Source: Rhizopus sp. PT2906
Lineage: Eukaryota > Mucoromycota > Mucoromycetes > Mucorales > Rhizopodaceae
Direction: 5' to 3'
NCBI GenBank assembly: GCA_025529335.1
Contig: JAMYHX010000017.1
Span: 62,001 to 126,000 of the forward strand
Length of the DNA stretch: 64,000 nt
Shown: positions 11,504 to 22,391 of the stretch, piece by piece
Position numbering within the stretch: position 1 is the first letter of the stretch
How the letters are laid out: each line of letters opens with the position of its first letter
Translations under genes and position numbers: made by a program
The notes under the pieces: generated by a model
Database searches by the model: none
Told to the model about the DNA's origin: nothing
What the model saw: the letters and a program-made list of their open reading frames with translations, nothing else

Positions 11504-12992
11504 ATGTGGATAAAACAAATTAAAATATACTTGGTCACATTCTTGGTACTCACGCTACTGATATGTCAATCACAGGCTATAGGTAAGTTGCCAAAAAAAG
11601 AAGCGAACATCACTGACGGATAGGTCAAACATAGTACGAACGGAAGAAGCGCCAGAATGGAATAAGGATAGCTTAGCTGCCTATTTTAAAAAGTATAAAA
11701 TTCATTTTGACAAGCATTCTGACTATAATGCATTGATGGACACTATCAAATCTTACAAGGATGCTGTAACAGCCAATGCTCGTCTTTTTGGGAGCAATGT
11801 TGATCATATCCTTTACGGGTTCAAAAACTCTATGGAAAAGAATGCCAAGTTAGCAAATAATGACGCGCATGCCGTTCTGAATAACATTAGACATCAATTA
11901 CGACAACTCGAATTGAAGGGACAGCTCAAGAAGGATCGAGTTCAGGCTGTCTTGGATAAGGCGCGCCATGAAGTCATTCGCGAAAAACTTATGACCGAAG
12001 CAGAATGGAAGAAGGCATACTCTCATTTTGAAGCAACCTATGCTCAGCCTACCTGGTATCAACGCGTGTTTCGCTTGAAGCCAAATATACAGGATATCGA
12101 ATCGTCTTCTTTGAAGAGTTGGATACTCTCTGTGACCAACAATTTAAACCATTTAGGTACTTTAACAAAAGAACAAGTCACTTCGATCGGCGATGCTTTA
12201 TACCAAAGCATATTAAAGACAGATATTCATAAACTGGGCGATAATGTTTGGGTTGAAGAGCTCAAATATAGTATTTCACAACAAACTCAACTGAAGAAAG
12301 AGCAACTGGAGGATGTGATGGAAGCGATTGCAAAGGAAGTGCGCGCGTTCAAGATATTTGCACTAGACTACACGGGCCAAGCAAAGGAACAAACAAATCA
12401 TTGGATACACAGCGTCAAGAACCGCGTATGGACAACGGTTGAAGGATTAATGAAGCCCATACGAACAAGACTGTCGCATTATCGTCATCATCTTCCCTAT
12501 GCTGATCCCACGTCTCATCCAAAATGGGAATTTTACAATTATAAAGATGCACACTTGAAATATCCCGGAGAGAAAAAGAAACTTACAGCTTCTATACAAT
12601 CACAAGCACGTTCAATGTCAAAGCAATTTGAAACGGCTACAGCTACAAACGTCATCACTCATGCTTTTGAAACCGCTGTTTCAGTTGCATCTGAAGCAGC
12701 TGCCCAAGCAACAAGCAGTGTTAAGGACAGTTTTGCTCATTTTTGGCGTCAAAAGGAACACGATATCTATCGTCGACTTGGTTATACGGAGGCGCACATT
12801 GATTGGATACAAAACTATCTCGAAAAGACTTTTCAAAATCAAAAGGATTCGGTCAAGGGTAAAGCAGACGAAGCTGCTATTGCCATTAAGCGATATTTAG
12901 ATAGTTGTAAAGTTCAAACACCAAATCAAGTCGATGCCAGTGTTCATAGAATGAAGCGATACTTGGAAGCATGGAGAACCCTTGTTGATTAA
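11504..12992 (+). CDS. Secretory-pathway helical protein, Ish1/Msc1-like
   Basis: Two exons (11504-11582 and 11635-12992) give 478 residues. The intron acceptor is the second AG after the donor; the first would lead to a stop. Residues 1-26 form a clear signal peptide (hydrophobic core LVTFLVLTLLICQSQA). The rest is almost wholly helical, with repeated W..(D/E)..L...(Y/W) elements such as WNKDSLAAYFKKYKI and WIQNYLEKT that resemble the short Ish1 repeat of fission-yeast Ish1 and budding-yeast Msc1, stress proteins of the nuclear envelope/ER. An Ala-rich stretch near residues 345-375 separates the last repeat. The match is by pattern only; other helical secreted proteins remain possible. Codon use is richer in GC-ending codons than in the surroundings, which fits fair expression. 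Confidence 0.75.
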
Positions 12993-13019
12993 TAAAACAC
13001 ATCCTCTTAATTTCATCCT

Positions 13020-13021
<2 letters not shown>

Positions 13022-13058
<37 letters not shown>
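13022..13058 (+). repeat. Poly(T) tract upstream of the RPP14 start codon
   Basis: Thirty-seven uninterrupted T residues on the + strand, ending 10 bases before the ATG at 13069. T-rich tracts directly 5' of start codons recur here (DBP9, PKA, C2H2 gene), so this is probably a core-promoter/leader element that expanded by slippage. Homopolymer length is also prone to sequencing error. Confidence 0.8.
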
Positions 13059-13068
13059 CATTTTTAAA

Positions 13069-13540
13069 ATGTCAACAACAGTCGTTAAGCCATGGTTCAA
13101 AAAATACAAGCCAGTTGATGAATGGCAATACTTGAAAGTGAAAATGTAATAAAGCAACATTAGAACAAAAAGTAGAGAATATAGAACAAGACTCACACAC
13201 ATGTCATAGTTGGTCAGACAAAACACTTGATACTGAAATCACAGAACTTTCTTTTAGAATGAGCATACAGCAGGCATTAGAATTTGTTTTTGGACAAGTT
13301 GGTGCCTCCTGTTATGTTAATGTTTTGGGCTGGAACCAATATCATAACGAAGGAGTGATCAAGATCAAGCAAAGGTAGATTTAAAAAAAGACATCTTTTG
13401 TTTGTATATTAACAGATCTCAGTGAATTGACAACAGTTTGGTCTGCTTTAGTAAGTTACCAGTTTGAGATAGGAGCCAAGCTTTGCGCAATGGACATTGT
13501 TTCGTCGTCAGCTCAATTGATTAGTCTAGCAGAACACTAG
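13069..13540 (+). CDS. RPP14: Ribonuclease P/MRP subunit Rpp14 (Pop5/Rpp14 family)
   Basis: Small protein subunit of the RNase P ribonucleoprotein that matures tRNA 5' ends. Three exons, 13069-13145, 13210-13374 and 13423-13540, give 119 residues, close to human RPP14 (124). Family features: N-terminal EWQYLKVKI strand (compare EYHYMKV in human), a central helix ending in the FGQVGAS turn, and a C-terminal VWSAL...KLCAMDIV core. The first intron must use the AG at 13209 and the second the AG at 13422; nearer AGs give stops. Yeast lacks a clear Rpp14, but Pop5 is the paralogue, so an ancestral Pop5-type assignment is the alternative; the spacing of conserved residues favours Rpp14. Confidence 0.75.
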
Positions 13541-13750
13541 AAAGTTTTGCTTTATACCATCAACCATGTCACATACTCTCTTCTTCATCCCTTTTTGGAA
13601 ATAAAAGAACCCAAGGTCAAATGGACTCTTTTTTATCATTATTTGTTGTCTAAAATGATCATTTTTCTATCATTGTAATTTCTGAATAAAATGTGATGAA
13701 CTAGATGTATTTACTCGTTCTTTGTTCTTTATTTATACGCTAGCAAACAA

Positions 13751-15770
13751 TTAAGGTGCTTGCTCTTCTGGCTGTGCTGTGTCACTAGTAGCTGGCTCAA
13801 CAACAGGCTCCTGTGGAGCTTCTTCCTTTACCTCTTCTTGCTCATTCAGCAGTTGTTCTTCTATTGATTTTTCAACTGCTTCCTCTACTCTTTCCTCTAC
13901 CGCTTTCTCTGCTTGTTCTTCTATTTTCTCATCTCCCTTTTCTTCTGTGCTTTCCTCATTGGCAGTCGTCTCAACTTCGTTTCGTGGTTCTTCTTGCTCT
14001 CTATATCCATTTGCTGTAGGTAAAAATGGTCTATAGCTTTCTGAAGCCAGCGTCAGATCTTCTATCCACCGTTCCATGTCAGCTGCTGATTTAGCGCGAA
14101 AAGTCCAAGTGAGCCTATTGCTTAATGCGCGATTTAACCATGATGTTGACGTTGTTCTCCAGTCTCTGGGCGCCGGATAACTATTCAATATGTTTCTAGA
14201 GGCGGCATGGGGCTGCAGTTGAAAAATAAGACTATGGTGTAGATTGGTAGATAACGTCGAGACCTTGAAATGAGGTACAAATAGGGTCTCGTCTGGCTTT
14301 CCTGGGTAGTTTCGACCATCTCGATACTCATGTAAAAATCCCGCCGGAGTGAGCACATAAATGTATTCTTGCCATTGATGAAGAACCATCGATCGACGTT
14401 CCATCCGAGCGGCAAATATAGGTTGGAGAAGGGGATGATTATGGTTAGGATACTGTAACAGGTCTGGATTTCGAAATGCAGCCTTTTCAGAGACCAAGTG
14501 ATCATGGTGCTGTTGACAAAAGTTCATCCAATCACTGTCTATCTTTATCTTTTCAAATGTCTTTAGAACAGCTTCCAAGCCTCGATCCACGCCTAAATAA
14601 GACTGGTTTCGCATGTGGTAGATATGCTGACAGAGATGTCTGAATTCTTCAACCAGTTGTTCTTCAGATAAATGAATTTCTTTTTGTAGTCGAAGCACTG
14701 TTTCATGAATTTTATTTTCTTGCCGATATACTTTTACCATCTGCTTGACAACAGCTATAAAGTAAAATACTGTTAGCATAACAGCAAGTTTAAAGTACAA
14801 GTAATTTACATGCATTCATCAGCCATGGGTCCTTCTTTTTGTATGCGTAAAATGGATGCTTATCAAAGAAGAGTAGCTGTCTGTCTAATCTCTTTAGACG
14901 TTTGGATGCCTCTCTTTTTAAACTTGTTAGTGTAGCAAGTGATAGTCGATCATCAGAATGAATAGCCTCAATCATCCACTTGAGTTCTTGTTTGATGTTG
15001 GATAGCGTCGAGATGGCTTTACTTCTCAGAAATGTGGCAAATTCTGCATGATCTTTGGCTGCGTTTGAATGGTACGTCTGCCATGTGTCGCACACAGATC
15101 GAATACCATCTGCAAAAGTGAAGTGGACTTGCAGTAGCCGTTGATCCTTAAAGAAGACTTTTTGTCGCTGTGATCTTGTGATCATTGGCCTTCGACGGTA
15201 ATTGTGATCCTCTGGCGGTGCATCACTAGGTGAAGGAAAGATCATGACGTCGTCCAATACACGGTATTGTTTGGCCACTTTTGTCTCTACACTAGCCAAG
15301 ATTTCGAAATGATACAGTAGTCGTTTAGCAAGAAGGTGCCATGCCTCGAGTCGTTCAAGTAGTAAGCGAACAGGACGAATTCCTTGGCTTGGAGGTGCCC
15401 CTGGCGGAGTATCGTCAAAGAGGTATGTTTCAAATGCGGAAGGATAAGCTTCTTGAAGATCCCTTTTGATATATAATTTTTTACATTGTCTCTTGAACCG
15501 TTCTGCTGTGTCAATATCTATAGCAAATTGAGGTGGAGGATCGACTTTAGCTGTTTCATGTGGGGATGTGTTAGGGATGTTTGTTGAAGGCATGTTGAAC
15601 ATAGAAATGGAAGGAAATAGCTGTTTGACGGGAGACGACAATTGGATCATCATGGAACCAGAAGACACTGAAAGTTCTTTTTGTTGTTGTACATCCTTTT
15701 CCTTTGCTGGACTGATGGTATTTCTTGACCTTTTCATGGCCCATCTTTTTCTTTTTAAGCAAGTGGACAT
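13751..15770 (-). CDS. Slm1/2-like PH-domain protein (TORC2 effector family)
   Basis: Two exons (15770-14810, 14754-13751) encode 654 residues. Known Slm proteins bind PI(4,5)P2 at the plasma membrane, sit in eisosomes/MCTs and pass TORC2 and calcineurin signals to actin and sphingolipid synthesis. Visible here: a low-complexity N-terminus, a long helical F-BAR-like region (about 110-440) with the characteristic RLEAWHLLAKRLL helix and an LKREASKRLKRLDRQ coiled coil, then a PH domain (about 440-560) containing YIYVLTPAGFLHEYRDG, nearly identical in pattern to Slm1. The C-terminal 110 residues are a Glu-rich tail (EEKGDEKIEEQAEKAVEE...) absent from yeast Slm1/2; it may be disordered. No PxIxIT calcineurin site was evident on reading. 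Divergent from SSH4. Confidence 0.85.
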
Positions 15771-16209
15771 TGTTATTGAATAGAAAGAAATGATTCAATC
15801 CCGTACTATTAATTTCAGAGCAAAAAACCTTAAAATATATATTTCTCGGTATAATTTGAAATATCTTTAAATGTCATGTCTTTTTACTATTTTCACTATA
15901 TGAAAACAAGTCATTCTGAGCTGACCATTGCTTTAAGGGCCTATTGCTGTTTTTAGATTTAGCTCCTTTATATAATATAAATCACTAAAGAATGAACTCT
16001 AAAGTCTCAAAGAGGAGGGATGCGTTGATGAATGCATTGAAAAAAGTTTATGAGCAGTCAGTCGTTTGGGTTACAAAGATGCATTACTTGCTGACTGTAG
16101 ATTACAGTGATTTTGAAAAGGCGACTCTCTTTTTTTGGAAACAATCTGCACTACATGTGACGTACATCTTTTGTGTGCTTCTCTTTTCTTTCTTTTCTCA
16201 AGAATAAGA
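15771..16209. other. Divergent intergenic region between the Slm-like gene and SSH4
   Basis: Probable shared promoter region of 439 bp. It contains an open frame of 71 codons (15992-16207) beginning MNSKVSKRRDALMNALKK that ends two bases before the SSH4 start codon region. It could be an upstream ORF, an unrecognised small gene or chance; no homologous motif is visible. Confidence 0.35.
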
Positions 16210-17329
16210 ATGCAGCCATCTTATACATGGATATTTATAACAGGAATAATTGTATTTTTCTTGATTATCATCATACTGTTATTCTTTTCAAGGTCTCCGA
16301 TAGAACTTCCTTTATCTTTTAACGGTGACCTTGAAGATATACCTTCCGATTCAGAAGAAGAGATTGCTACTTTGTCTGAAGATGCTAGACTTAGCTATGA
16401 AAGAGCAAAAAGTAAACAAATAAATAAAATATATATTGGATTGGTCTAATAAAGAAGTTATTAGCCTGGCAAGAACATCATCCACCCAACAGCATTCCCA
16501 CGGACATCACTCCTCCTCAGTTTATATCAATACAAGAAAAAGGTGTTTCAGCATTCGAGTTTGAATGGGAGCCAGAAGCAAACTGTTTTGTAGCTGGAAG
16601 AACTGAAATTCAGTTTATGGAAGGTGAAAACTGTGTGCAGACTAACTTACCATTACCAAGAAACCAAGAGGTCTATTATTGGGAGGCCAAAATGTTTGAT
16701 AAACCGGACAATACGACTGTATCTGTTGGCGTTGCAACTAAGCCCTATCCAAGTTGGAGACTGCCAGGTTAGGATATAAGAGAGCATTTTGAAACATTAT
16801 ACTGATTGTTTTATCGTCAGGCTGGAATCGATATTCTATCGGCTATTTTTCTAACAACGGATGCAAATACTTTAGTTCACCATTTAACAGTAAACCCTAT
16901 GGTTTACCATTTAAACATGGTGATGTAATTGGTGTTGGATATCGACATCGAACAGGGTCTATCTTTTTTACTAAAAACGGAAGAAAACTTGAAGAAGCTT
17001 ATTCAGGCATCAGATGGAATCTATTCCCAACTATTGGTGCAAATGGTCCTTGTCAGATACATGTTAACCTTGGACAAATGGGCTTTGTCTTTGTTGAAGC
17101 AAATGTCAAGAAATGGGGACTTGCGCCTTCTCAAGGTACTTTATCTCCTCCACCAGCTTATGGCACAGAAAGAGATACGGTCTTATTAGCCATGGGTACT
17201 ACATCATCCGATCAACAACAACATCATCATCAGCATACATTCATCAATATGGATGGTATCATATCAAATCGACCTCCTCCTTATTCAGCAAATGTAACAG
17301 ACAATCACCAAAACAATTTGTTGGATTAA
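16210..17329 (+). CDS. SSH4: SPRY-domain Rsp5 adaptor Ssh4/Ear1
   Basis: Membrane adaptor that recruits the ubiquitin ligase Rsp5 to endosomal and vacuolar cargo for MVB sorting. Three exons (16210-16411, 16465-16767, 16821-17329) encode 337 residues. An N-terminal transmembrane helix (about 9-28: IFITGIIVFFLIIIILLF) is followed by an acidic linker, a SPRY domain (about 100-265; QTNLPLP...YYWEAKM...VSVGVATKPYPSWRLPGWN...GRKLEEAYSG) and a C-terminal tail with two PPxY motifs, PPAY (in SPPPAYG) and PPPY (in RPPPYSA), the known Rsp5 WW-binding signals. A His/Gln run separates the two motifs. The second intron uses a GTTAGG donor. Length is shorter than yeast Ssh4 (579), mostly in the tail. Confidence 0.92.
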
Positions 17330-17346
17330 ATACCATCTTGTAGATA

Positions 17347-17350
<4 letters not shown>

Positions 17351-17378
<28 letters not shown>

Positions 17379-17379
17379 T
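17351..17379 (+). repeat. (CA)n microsatellite
   Basis: Alternating CA run of about 14 units in the 3' region between the convergent SSH4 and EFG1 genes. Confidence 0.85.
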
Positions 17380-17440
17380 TATACATATACACTATTTTTG
17401 ATATATAAAATAGTCGTTTCTTTTTTTTCTACATCTTTCT

Positions 17441-18270
17441 TTATTTTTCAAAAAAGTCATCTTCATCTTCCTTTCCTTCTTGTTGTTGTTGTTGTTCTTC
17501 ATCTTCAGCAAGTGGTTCAATTATGATAATACCTTGTTTGATGAGCTTTTCTCTATACTTGTCACGATAAGATTTTGTAAATTCACGTAGACTTTTATCT
17601 CCTTTTTCTAAAGCAATTTTAATCTCTTGTAATATTCTTTGCTTTCTAGCAACTGATTTCTCATCATTTTCATTGCCTTTAGGGTAAAGAGATACATAAG
17701 GAACAGTCTTGGGATAATTCTATAATAGGGTGAGTATAAGTCATTCTTTTATCATAAATACTTACTCTAATATACAACATATTCAATTTGAATTCCTCAA
17801 GTTTTACTTGAAGCTCCTTTTTCTTTTCTGAATCATTTTCTTCTTTAAGCTGCTTTTCTATCTGATTGATCTTTCTTTCTGTCTTTTTACGCTCTATTTT
17901 ATCCAAATCAATACATGCCTTTTTGTTACGTTTTTATAATATACCAAAATGCTTGACAGCGTGATATTTGGTTGCCATTTTTTGCTCTTTATCATCAATC
18001 ACTCTTTCGCCTAATTCATATTGAAGTGTACGTAGCTTTCTCTTTAATTCTATAATAGCTTGTGCTGAAAGAGTGTCCTTTGGAAAGAGAATCAGTAATC
18101 ATAATAGCAATATCATGGTTTTTTACCTTGTTCTTTTTATTCAGTGTACGGTTAATGTCTCTTATTCTCTTCTTTATTTTACTCGAGCTCTCAGGAGCCT
18201 CTGCATTATTGTTTCTCTTTCTTTTGAAGCCTCCTTGACGTTGTTGTTGTTGTTGATTGACAAATGCCAT
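17441..18270 (-). CDS. EFG1: rRNA-processing protein Efg1
   Basis: Nucleolar factor of the early 90S pre-ribosome needed for 18S rRNA maturation. Four exons, 18270-18127, 18077-17945, 17893-17766 and 17719-17441, give 227 residues (yeast 233). Family marks: SKIKKRIRDINRTLNKK near the N-terminus, the ATKYHAVKHFERKKTERKI helix created exactly at the second splice junction, a long basic/acidic coiled coil, and NYPKTVPYVSLYP. The C-terminus is a Glu/Gln-rich tail with a run of six or more glutamines, encoded by the CAA/GTT repeat around 17480. An N-terminal Gln run is also present. Confidence 0.9.
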
Positions 18271-18895
18271 GATTATGTTTAATTAAAGAAAGAAAGGGAG
18301 AAGAAATTGTCACTTGGTGGCTTATAAAAATAGCTTGCATAATAATCAATAAGCTAAAAGACTAATGCTGTATTATAGTTGAATTTAAATAGAAAAGATC
18401 AAGTAAAAGGTTACTCTTGTTAATATCATTTCAATATAAAGTAAGATGGAAGGGGGGTATCTTTTGAAATATATGGCTTTGTAAAAGTATAAGAGTCCAT
18501 TATGTAATAATGCTTTAAAGAGGAATATTATTATTCAAAAGACGCATTCTAATTGATCATGTCATGAACATAATTCTTATTAATAAAAAGTAAAAGGCAT
18601 AAGGTGTATCTTTATAGCTTCCCTTGTTCTTTAATCAAAGAAGGAAGTCTTTGCTTTATTGTTACACAAACGAATACCTTTCTTCCGGTTCGGACTTCAG
18701 TCACTCCGCTGGGCGTTATAGCATACAGTAAACCTTGGTCCCCCACGGTTTCTTCCCTTTTGCATTATATAAGAATGGTAAAGTATACATCAATCAAGTA
18801 ACACATCCATCCATAAAGCAGAAAAATAGAGAGAAAGAAAGCAATATTCAGAGAGAGAGATACAGATGACAGATTATAAAGAGAAACTCAACTTG
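18271..18895. other. Divergent intergenic region, EFG1 / RPS15
   Basis: Promoter-sized region (625 bp) with a TATA-like element at 18766-18772 and a purine-rich (GAGAGA, GAAAGAAAG) stretch at about 18825-18862 that probably lies in the RPS15 5' UTR. I checked it for tRNA A/B boxes and found none. Confidence 0.4.
18766..18772 (+). promoter_or_regulatory. Candidate TATA box of the uS19 gene
   Basis: TATATAA sits about 125 bases before the proposed start codon at 18896, which would place transcription initiation around 18795-18805. An ATG directly after it (18774) is followed by GTAAAG and could also serve as an ATG/intron junction, but it lies too close to the TATA box to be inside the transcript. 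Confidence 0.4.
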
Positions 18896-19618
18896 ATGGT
18901 AGAGATAGAATGGATTGACATAAAACAATAGGCTATTGATAGAATGATCAGCCCTTGGAAAGAACATCAAAGCATCACATGTCAACACTATCAAAAGCAG
19001 TGAACCCTTCTCATGCTATAATGTTCGAATGGACCATTTCTCTTTCTCTCTATTTTTTGCTTTATAGAGATGTGCTTTTCTAGGATGTGAACTAACATTG
19101 CATCTTTTGCTAGGCTGACGAGCAGACCACCCCCAGAAAGAGAACTTTCCGTAAGTTTACCTACCGTGGCGTTGAACTTGAACAACTCTTGGACATGTCC
19201 TCTGAACAAGTAAGTGAAATGAGAGAGGCTGAGAGTGTAAATTAGGCAAAAGGCGAATAACACATCTTTTTTACAGTTCATGGATCTTGTTCATGCTCGT
19301 GCTCGTAGAAGATTCCAACGTGGTCTTAAGCGTAAGCCCATGGGTCTCATCAAGAAGCTCCGTGCTGCCAAGAAGGCTGCCACTCCCGGTGAAAGACCCG
19401 AAGTTGTCAAGACTCACCTCCGTGATATGATCATCGTTCCTGAAATGATCGGCTCTGTCATTGGTATCTACAACGGTAAGACCTTCAACCAAGTTGAAAT
19501 CAAGCCTGAAATGACTGGTCACTACCTCGGTGAATTCTCCATCACCTACAAGCCTGTCAAGCACGGTCGTCCCGGTATTGGTGCCACTCACTCTTCCAAG
19601 TTTGTTCCTCTCAAATAA
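18896..19618 (+). CDS. RPS15: 40S ribosomal protein S15 (uS19)
   Basis: Component of the small-subunit head. Coding exons 19114-19209 and 19277-19618 are certain; the first coding exon must supply just ATG in phase 0, best met by ATG at 18896-18898 followed by GTAGAG, with a 215-nt intron ending after a good branch site (CTAAC). This gives 146 residues, as expected for eukaryotic S15. The sequence carries TFRKFTYRGVELEQLLDM, RARRRFQRGLKRKPMGLIKK, and the conserved C-terminal GHYLGEFSITYKPVKHGRPG. Codon use is strongly biased (AAG, CTC, GTC, GGT), unlike neighbouring genes, as expected for a highly expressed gene. The ATG-only first exon is inference; 18774 is the alternative. Confidence 0.95.
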
Positions 19619-19988
19619 AAAAGCCGGTGTGTGTGTGTTTTGGTTTTTGCTTAGTAGACATCTTTTTCTTATTTAAACCATTGCCCATTTATTTTATATA
19701 TAATACTCAACTTTGCCATTAGTCATCTTTTTACATTGACCTGATAGAGGTTTGATGGTTTCTCTGTGTATTTCTTTTTTAAGGCAATCGTATCAAAATT
19801 GTTCGTCTATTGTTTTAATTATCAATAGTCTTCAGTAGCTCCAGTGCTATCACGGCGTAAATCTTTGTTTATCGCTCACTTTGTCCCTGTATGAATCTGT
19901 CACAGCTGTGACTTTGGTTGGGGCTGAAATTAAGCTGTCATTGAGCCAAATTATTTTTTTTTTTTTTTTGTTTTTTCCTAGATCTAAA
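19619..19988. other. Intergenic region RPS15-DBP9
   Basis: Contains the RPS15 3' UTR and the DBP9 promoter, including an 18-T tract about 20 bases before the DBP9 start codon. No other feature seen. Confidence 0.4.
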
Positions 19989-21904
19989 ATGTCACAAAAC
20001 AAAGATCAAACGTTTGCAACATTTGATTTTGACGCTCGATTAAGCAAAGCTATTGCTCAACTTGATTACACCCGTCCTACACCTGTCCAAGCTCAAGCTA
20101 TCCCACTAGCACTTGCTGGTAAGGATATTCTAGCTCGTGCTCGTACAGGAAGCGGCAAGACAGCTGCTTATGTTTTACCCATCCTTCAAAAGATTTTGGT
20201 AGAGAAAGAGGTACTTGTTTCAAAAGAAAAGGATGTACAAAATCATTATTAATTTAAAATTATCTGTACTAGTCTTTGAACGCTACATCTTCTATAAAGG
20301 CTCTGATACTTGTACCAACTAGAGAATTGGCTGAACAAGTCACGACACACATAAATAAGTTTTTACTTTATACCAATCAACTGATCAAGGTTATCAACTT
20401 GGCTGGCACTATGTCTGTACAGCTGCAAAGGTAAACTAGAAAGGAAAAAAAAAGGAACCTAGACTAATACTTTATATGCAGACCATTACTTGCAGAAAAG
20501 CCCGATATCATTGTATCTACCCCCAGTAAAGCATTAACTCATTTAGAAGCAGGCAACATGGTTCTTTCTACCTCCCTTACGAACCTTGTCATTGACGAAG
20601 CAGACCTTGTGCTCTCTTTTGGATACGAAGACGATTTACGCAAGATCCTGTCTCATTTGCCCAAACTATACCAATGCTTCCTTATGTCAGCCACATTTAC
20701 CAAGGAAATCGAAGAGCTCACTACACTCTTGCTTCGAAAGCCTGCGGTTTTGGAATTAGAGGATACAGAGGAAGAAGCCAGTCTGCTGACCCAATATATC
20801 GTTCAATGTACCGAGTTTGAAAAGTTTTTGTTTACTTTTGTGATCATCAAGCTTCGTCTTATTAAGGGCAAAATCTTGCTGTTTGTCAACGACATTGATA
20901 GATGTTACAAGCTCAAGCTATTTCTAGAACAGTTCTCTATCAAATCTTGCGTGCTAAATTCAGAATTACCTTTGAATTCCAGATATCATATTGTAGAGGA
21001 ATTTAATCGTGGCATCTATGATTACTTGATTGCTACAGATGAATCGGAATTAAAGGGAGAATTAGATAGCGAGGATGAAGAGGATGACGAAGAAGATACT
21101 AAAAAAGGTAATGGTAGCATTCAGCAATAAGAGAGATTTTTATTTATTCTATCACTGTAGACAATAAGAAAAAACAAAAGGTTAAAAAGGACAAGGAATA
21201 TGGCGTTTCTCGTGGTATTGATTTCCAAGGAGTGGCAGCTGTCGTCAATTTTGATTTCCCTGCATCTTCTAAAGCATACACACATCGAGTTGGACGTACA
21301 GCACGCGGTGGCAATCAAGGTATGAGCTTGTCTTTTGTTGTGACAAAGGATTTGGTGGAAGATAGAAAGGACGTCGGTCGAGGAAAAGGAGTGCATGATG
21401 AAGCTGTGTATGAGCGTGTCAAGAAGCAACAAGAAGCCAAAAATGCTGAATTAAAGCCTTACAGCTTTGAAAAAAAGAACGTGTCCGGCTTCAAGTATCG
21501 TGTGGAGGACGCGTTGAAGGCGGTGAATAAAGTAGCTATTAAAGAAGCACGGATAAAGGAGATCAAGCAAGAAATCCTGAATTCAGAAAAGCTAAAGGCA
21601 CACTTTGAAGATAAGCCAAAGGATCTAGAATTCTTACGTCATGACCATACACTTCAACCAGCCAAAATCCAGCAGCATCTAAAGCATATTCCATCATATC
21701 TAATGCCTCGTATTACAGTGCCCACAGCCATGGCTAATGCGGGAGAGAATGTGCCATTCCACAATGAAAAGCGAAAGAGAAAGGGACACTTTAAACCCAA
21801 CCATAACAACAAGGTAACTATGAAAATCCTTTTTTTAAGAAAGCTTATATTAACGATCGTCATAGAAACGTAAAGATCCTTTAAAATCCATTCGCCGACG
21901 ATAG
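19989..21904 (+). CDS. DBP9: DEAD-box RNA helicase Dbp9 (DDX56 family)
   Basis: ATP-dependent RNA helicase of 60S subunit biogenesis in the nucleolus. Five exons: 19989-20210, 20273-20430, 20482-21107, 21161-21813, 21866-21904; 565 residues (yeast 594). Motifs in order: Q motif (RPTPVQAQAIP), I (ARTGSGKT), Ia (PTRELAEQ), Ib (STPSK), II (DEAD), III (SAT), and VI (HRVGRTARGG). The long charged insertion before motif V (GELDSEDEEDDEED... KDKEYGVSRGIDF) is a Dbp9/DDX56 hallmark, as is the final KRKDPLKSI. The last exon is only 39 nt, and it encodes that diagnostic C-terminus. Confidence 0.95.
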
Positions 21905-22014
21905 ATCAAAAATAGTAATTGTAACATAGAATAAAAAAAAAGTCTGTGCCACAGAATACTCTAATTTTGCCAGGGGAGACGATTGGGGGGAGGGGAGCTC
22001 AAATGAGTTTATTA

Positions 22015-22353
22015 TTAAATTCCATTGTCATTGTCTTCGGGTAACAAAATGTTCTTGATGGATAGTTTGCTTATTGTTGTTGATGATGATGTTGATGATG
22101 ATGGTGTTGCTAGTGCTGGCGTCGGTAGTGCTGGCGTCGGTAATGCTGACGTTGGTAATGTTAGTGTTGGTAATTCTGGCGCTGCATTTTTTTGAGGCGT
22201 TTTCATCGACACATGTTCACTTCGTATAGGTATTTTTATGCCTTGTTTTGCAAAACATCTAGAAAGTGTAGTAGATTCTATGAGAATGATAGTTTAGGAA
22301 AATGCTTTATTAGTTTCCAATGTATAAAATACGCGACATACCTGTCATTCCAG

Positions 22354-22391
<38 letters not shown>

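Noticed and set aside
12897..13226. 109-residue frame on the minus strand
   Set aside because: Built largely on the poly(T) tract (poly-Lys) and antisense to the RPP14 exon and the 3' end of the Ish1-like gene.
13779..14036. Serine-rich frame on the + strand
   Set aside because: Antisense reading of the Glu-rich tail of the Slm-like protein.
15992..16207. 71-codon frame upstream of SSH4
   Set aside because: No splice donor joins it in phase to SSH4 and no motif is visible; kept only as a possible uORF in the intergenic note.
18640..18770. Possible tRNA (GGTTCGGACTTC resembling a B box)
   Set aside because: No matching A box, acceptor stem or anticodon arm could be folded.
19271..19591. 106-residue frame on the minus strand
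   Set aside because: Antisense shadow of the ribosomal protein S15 exon.
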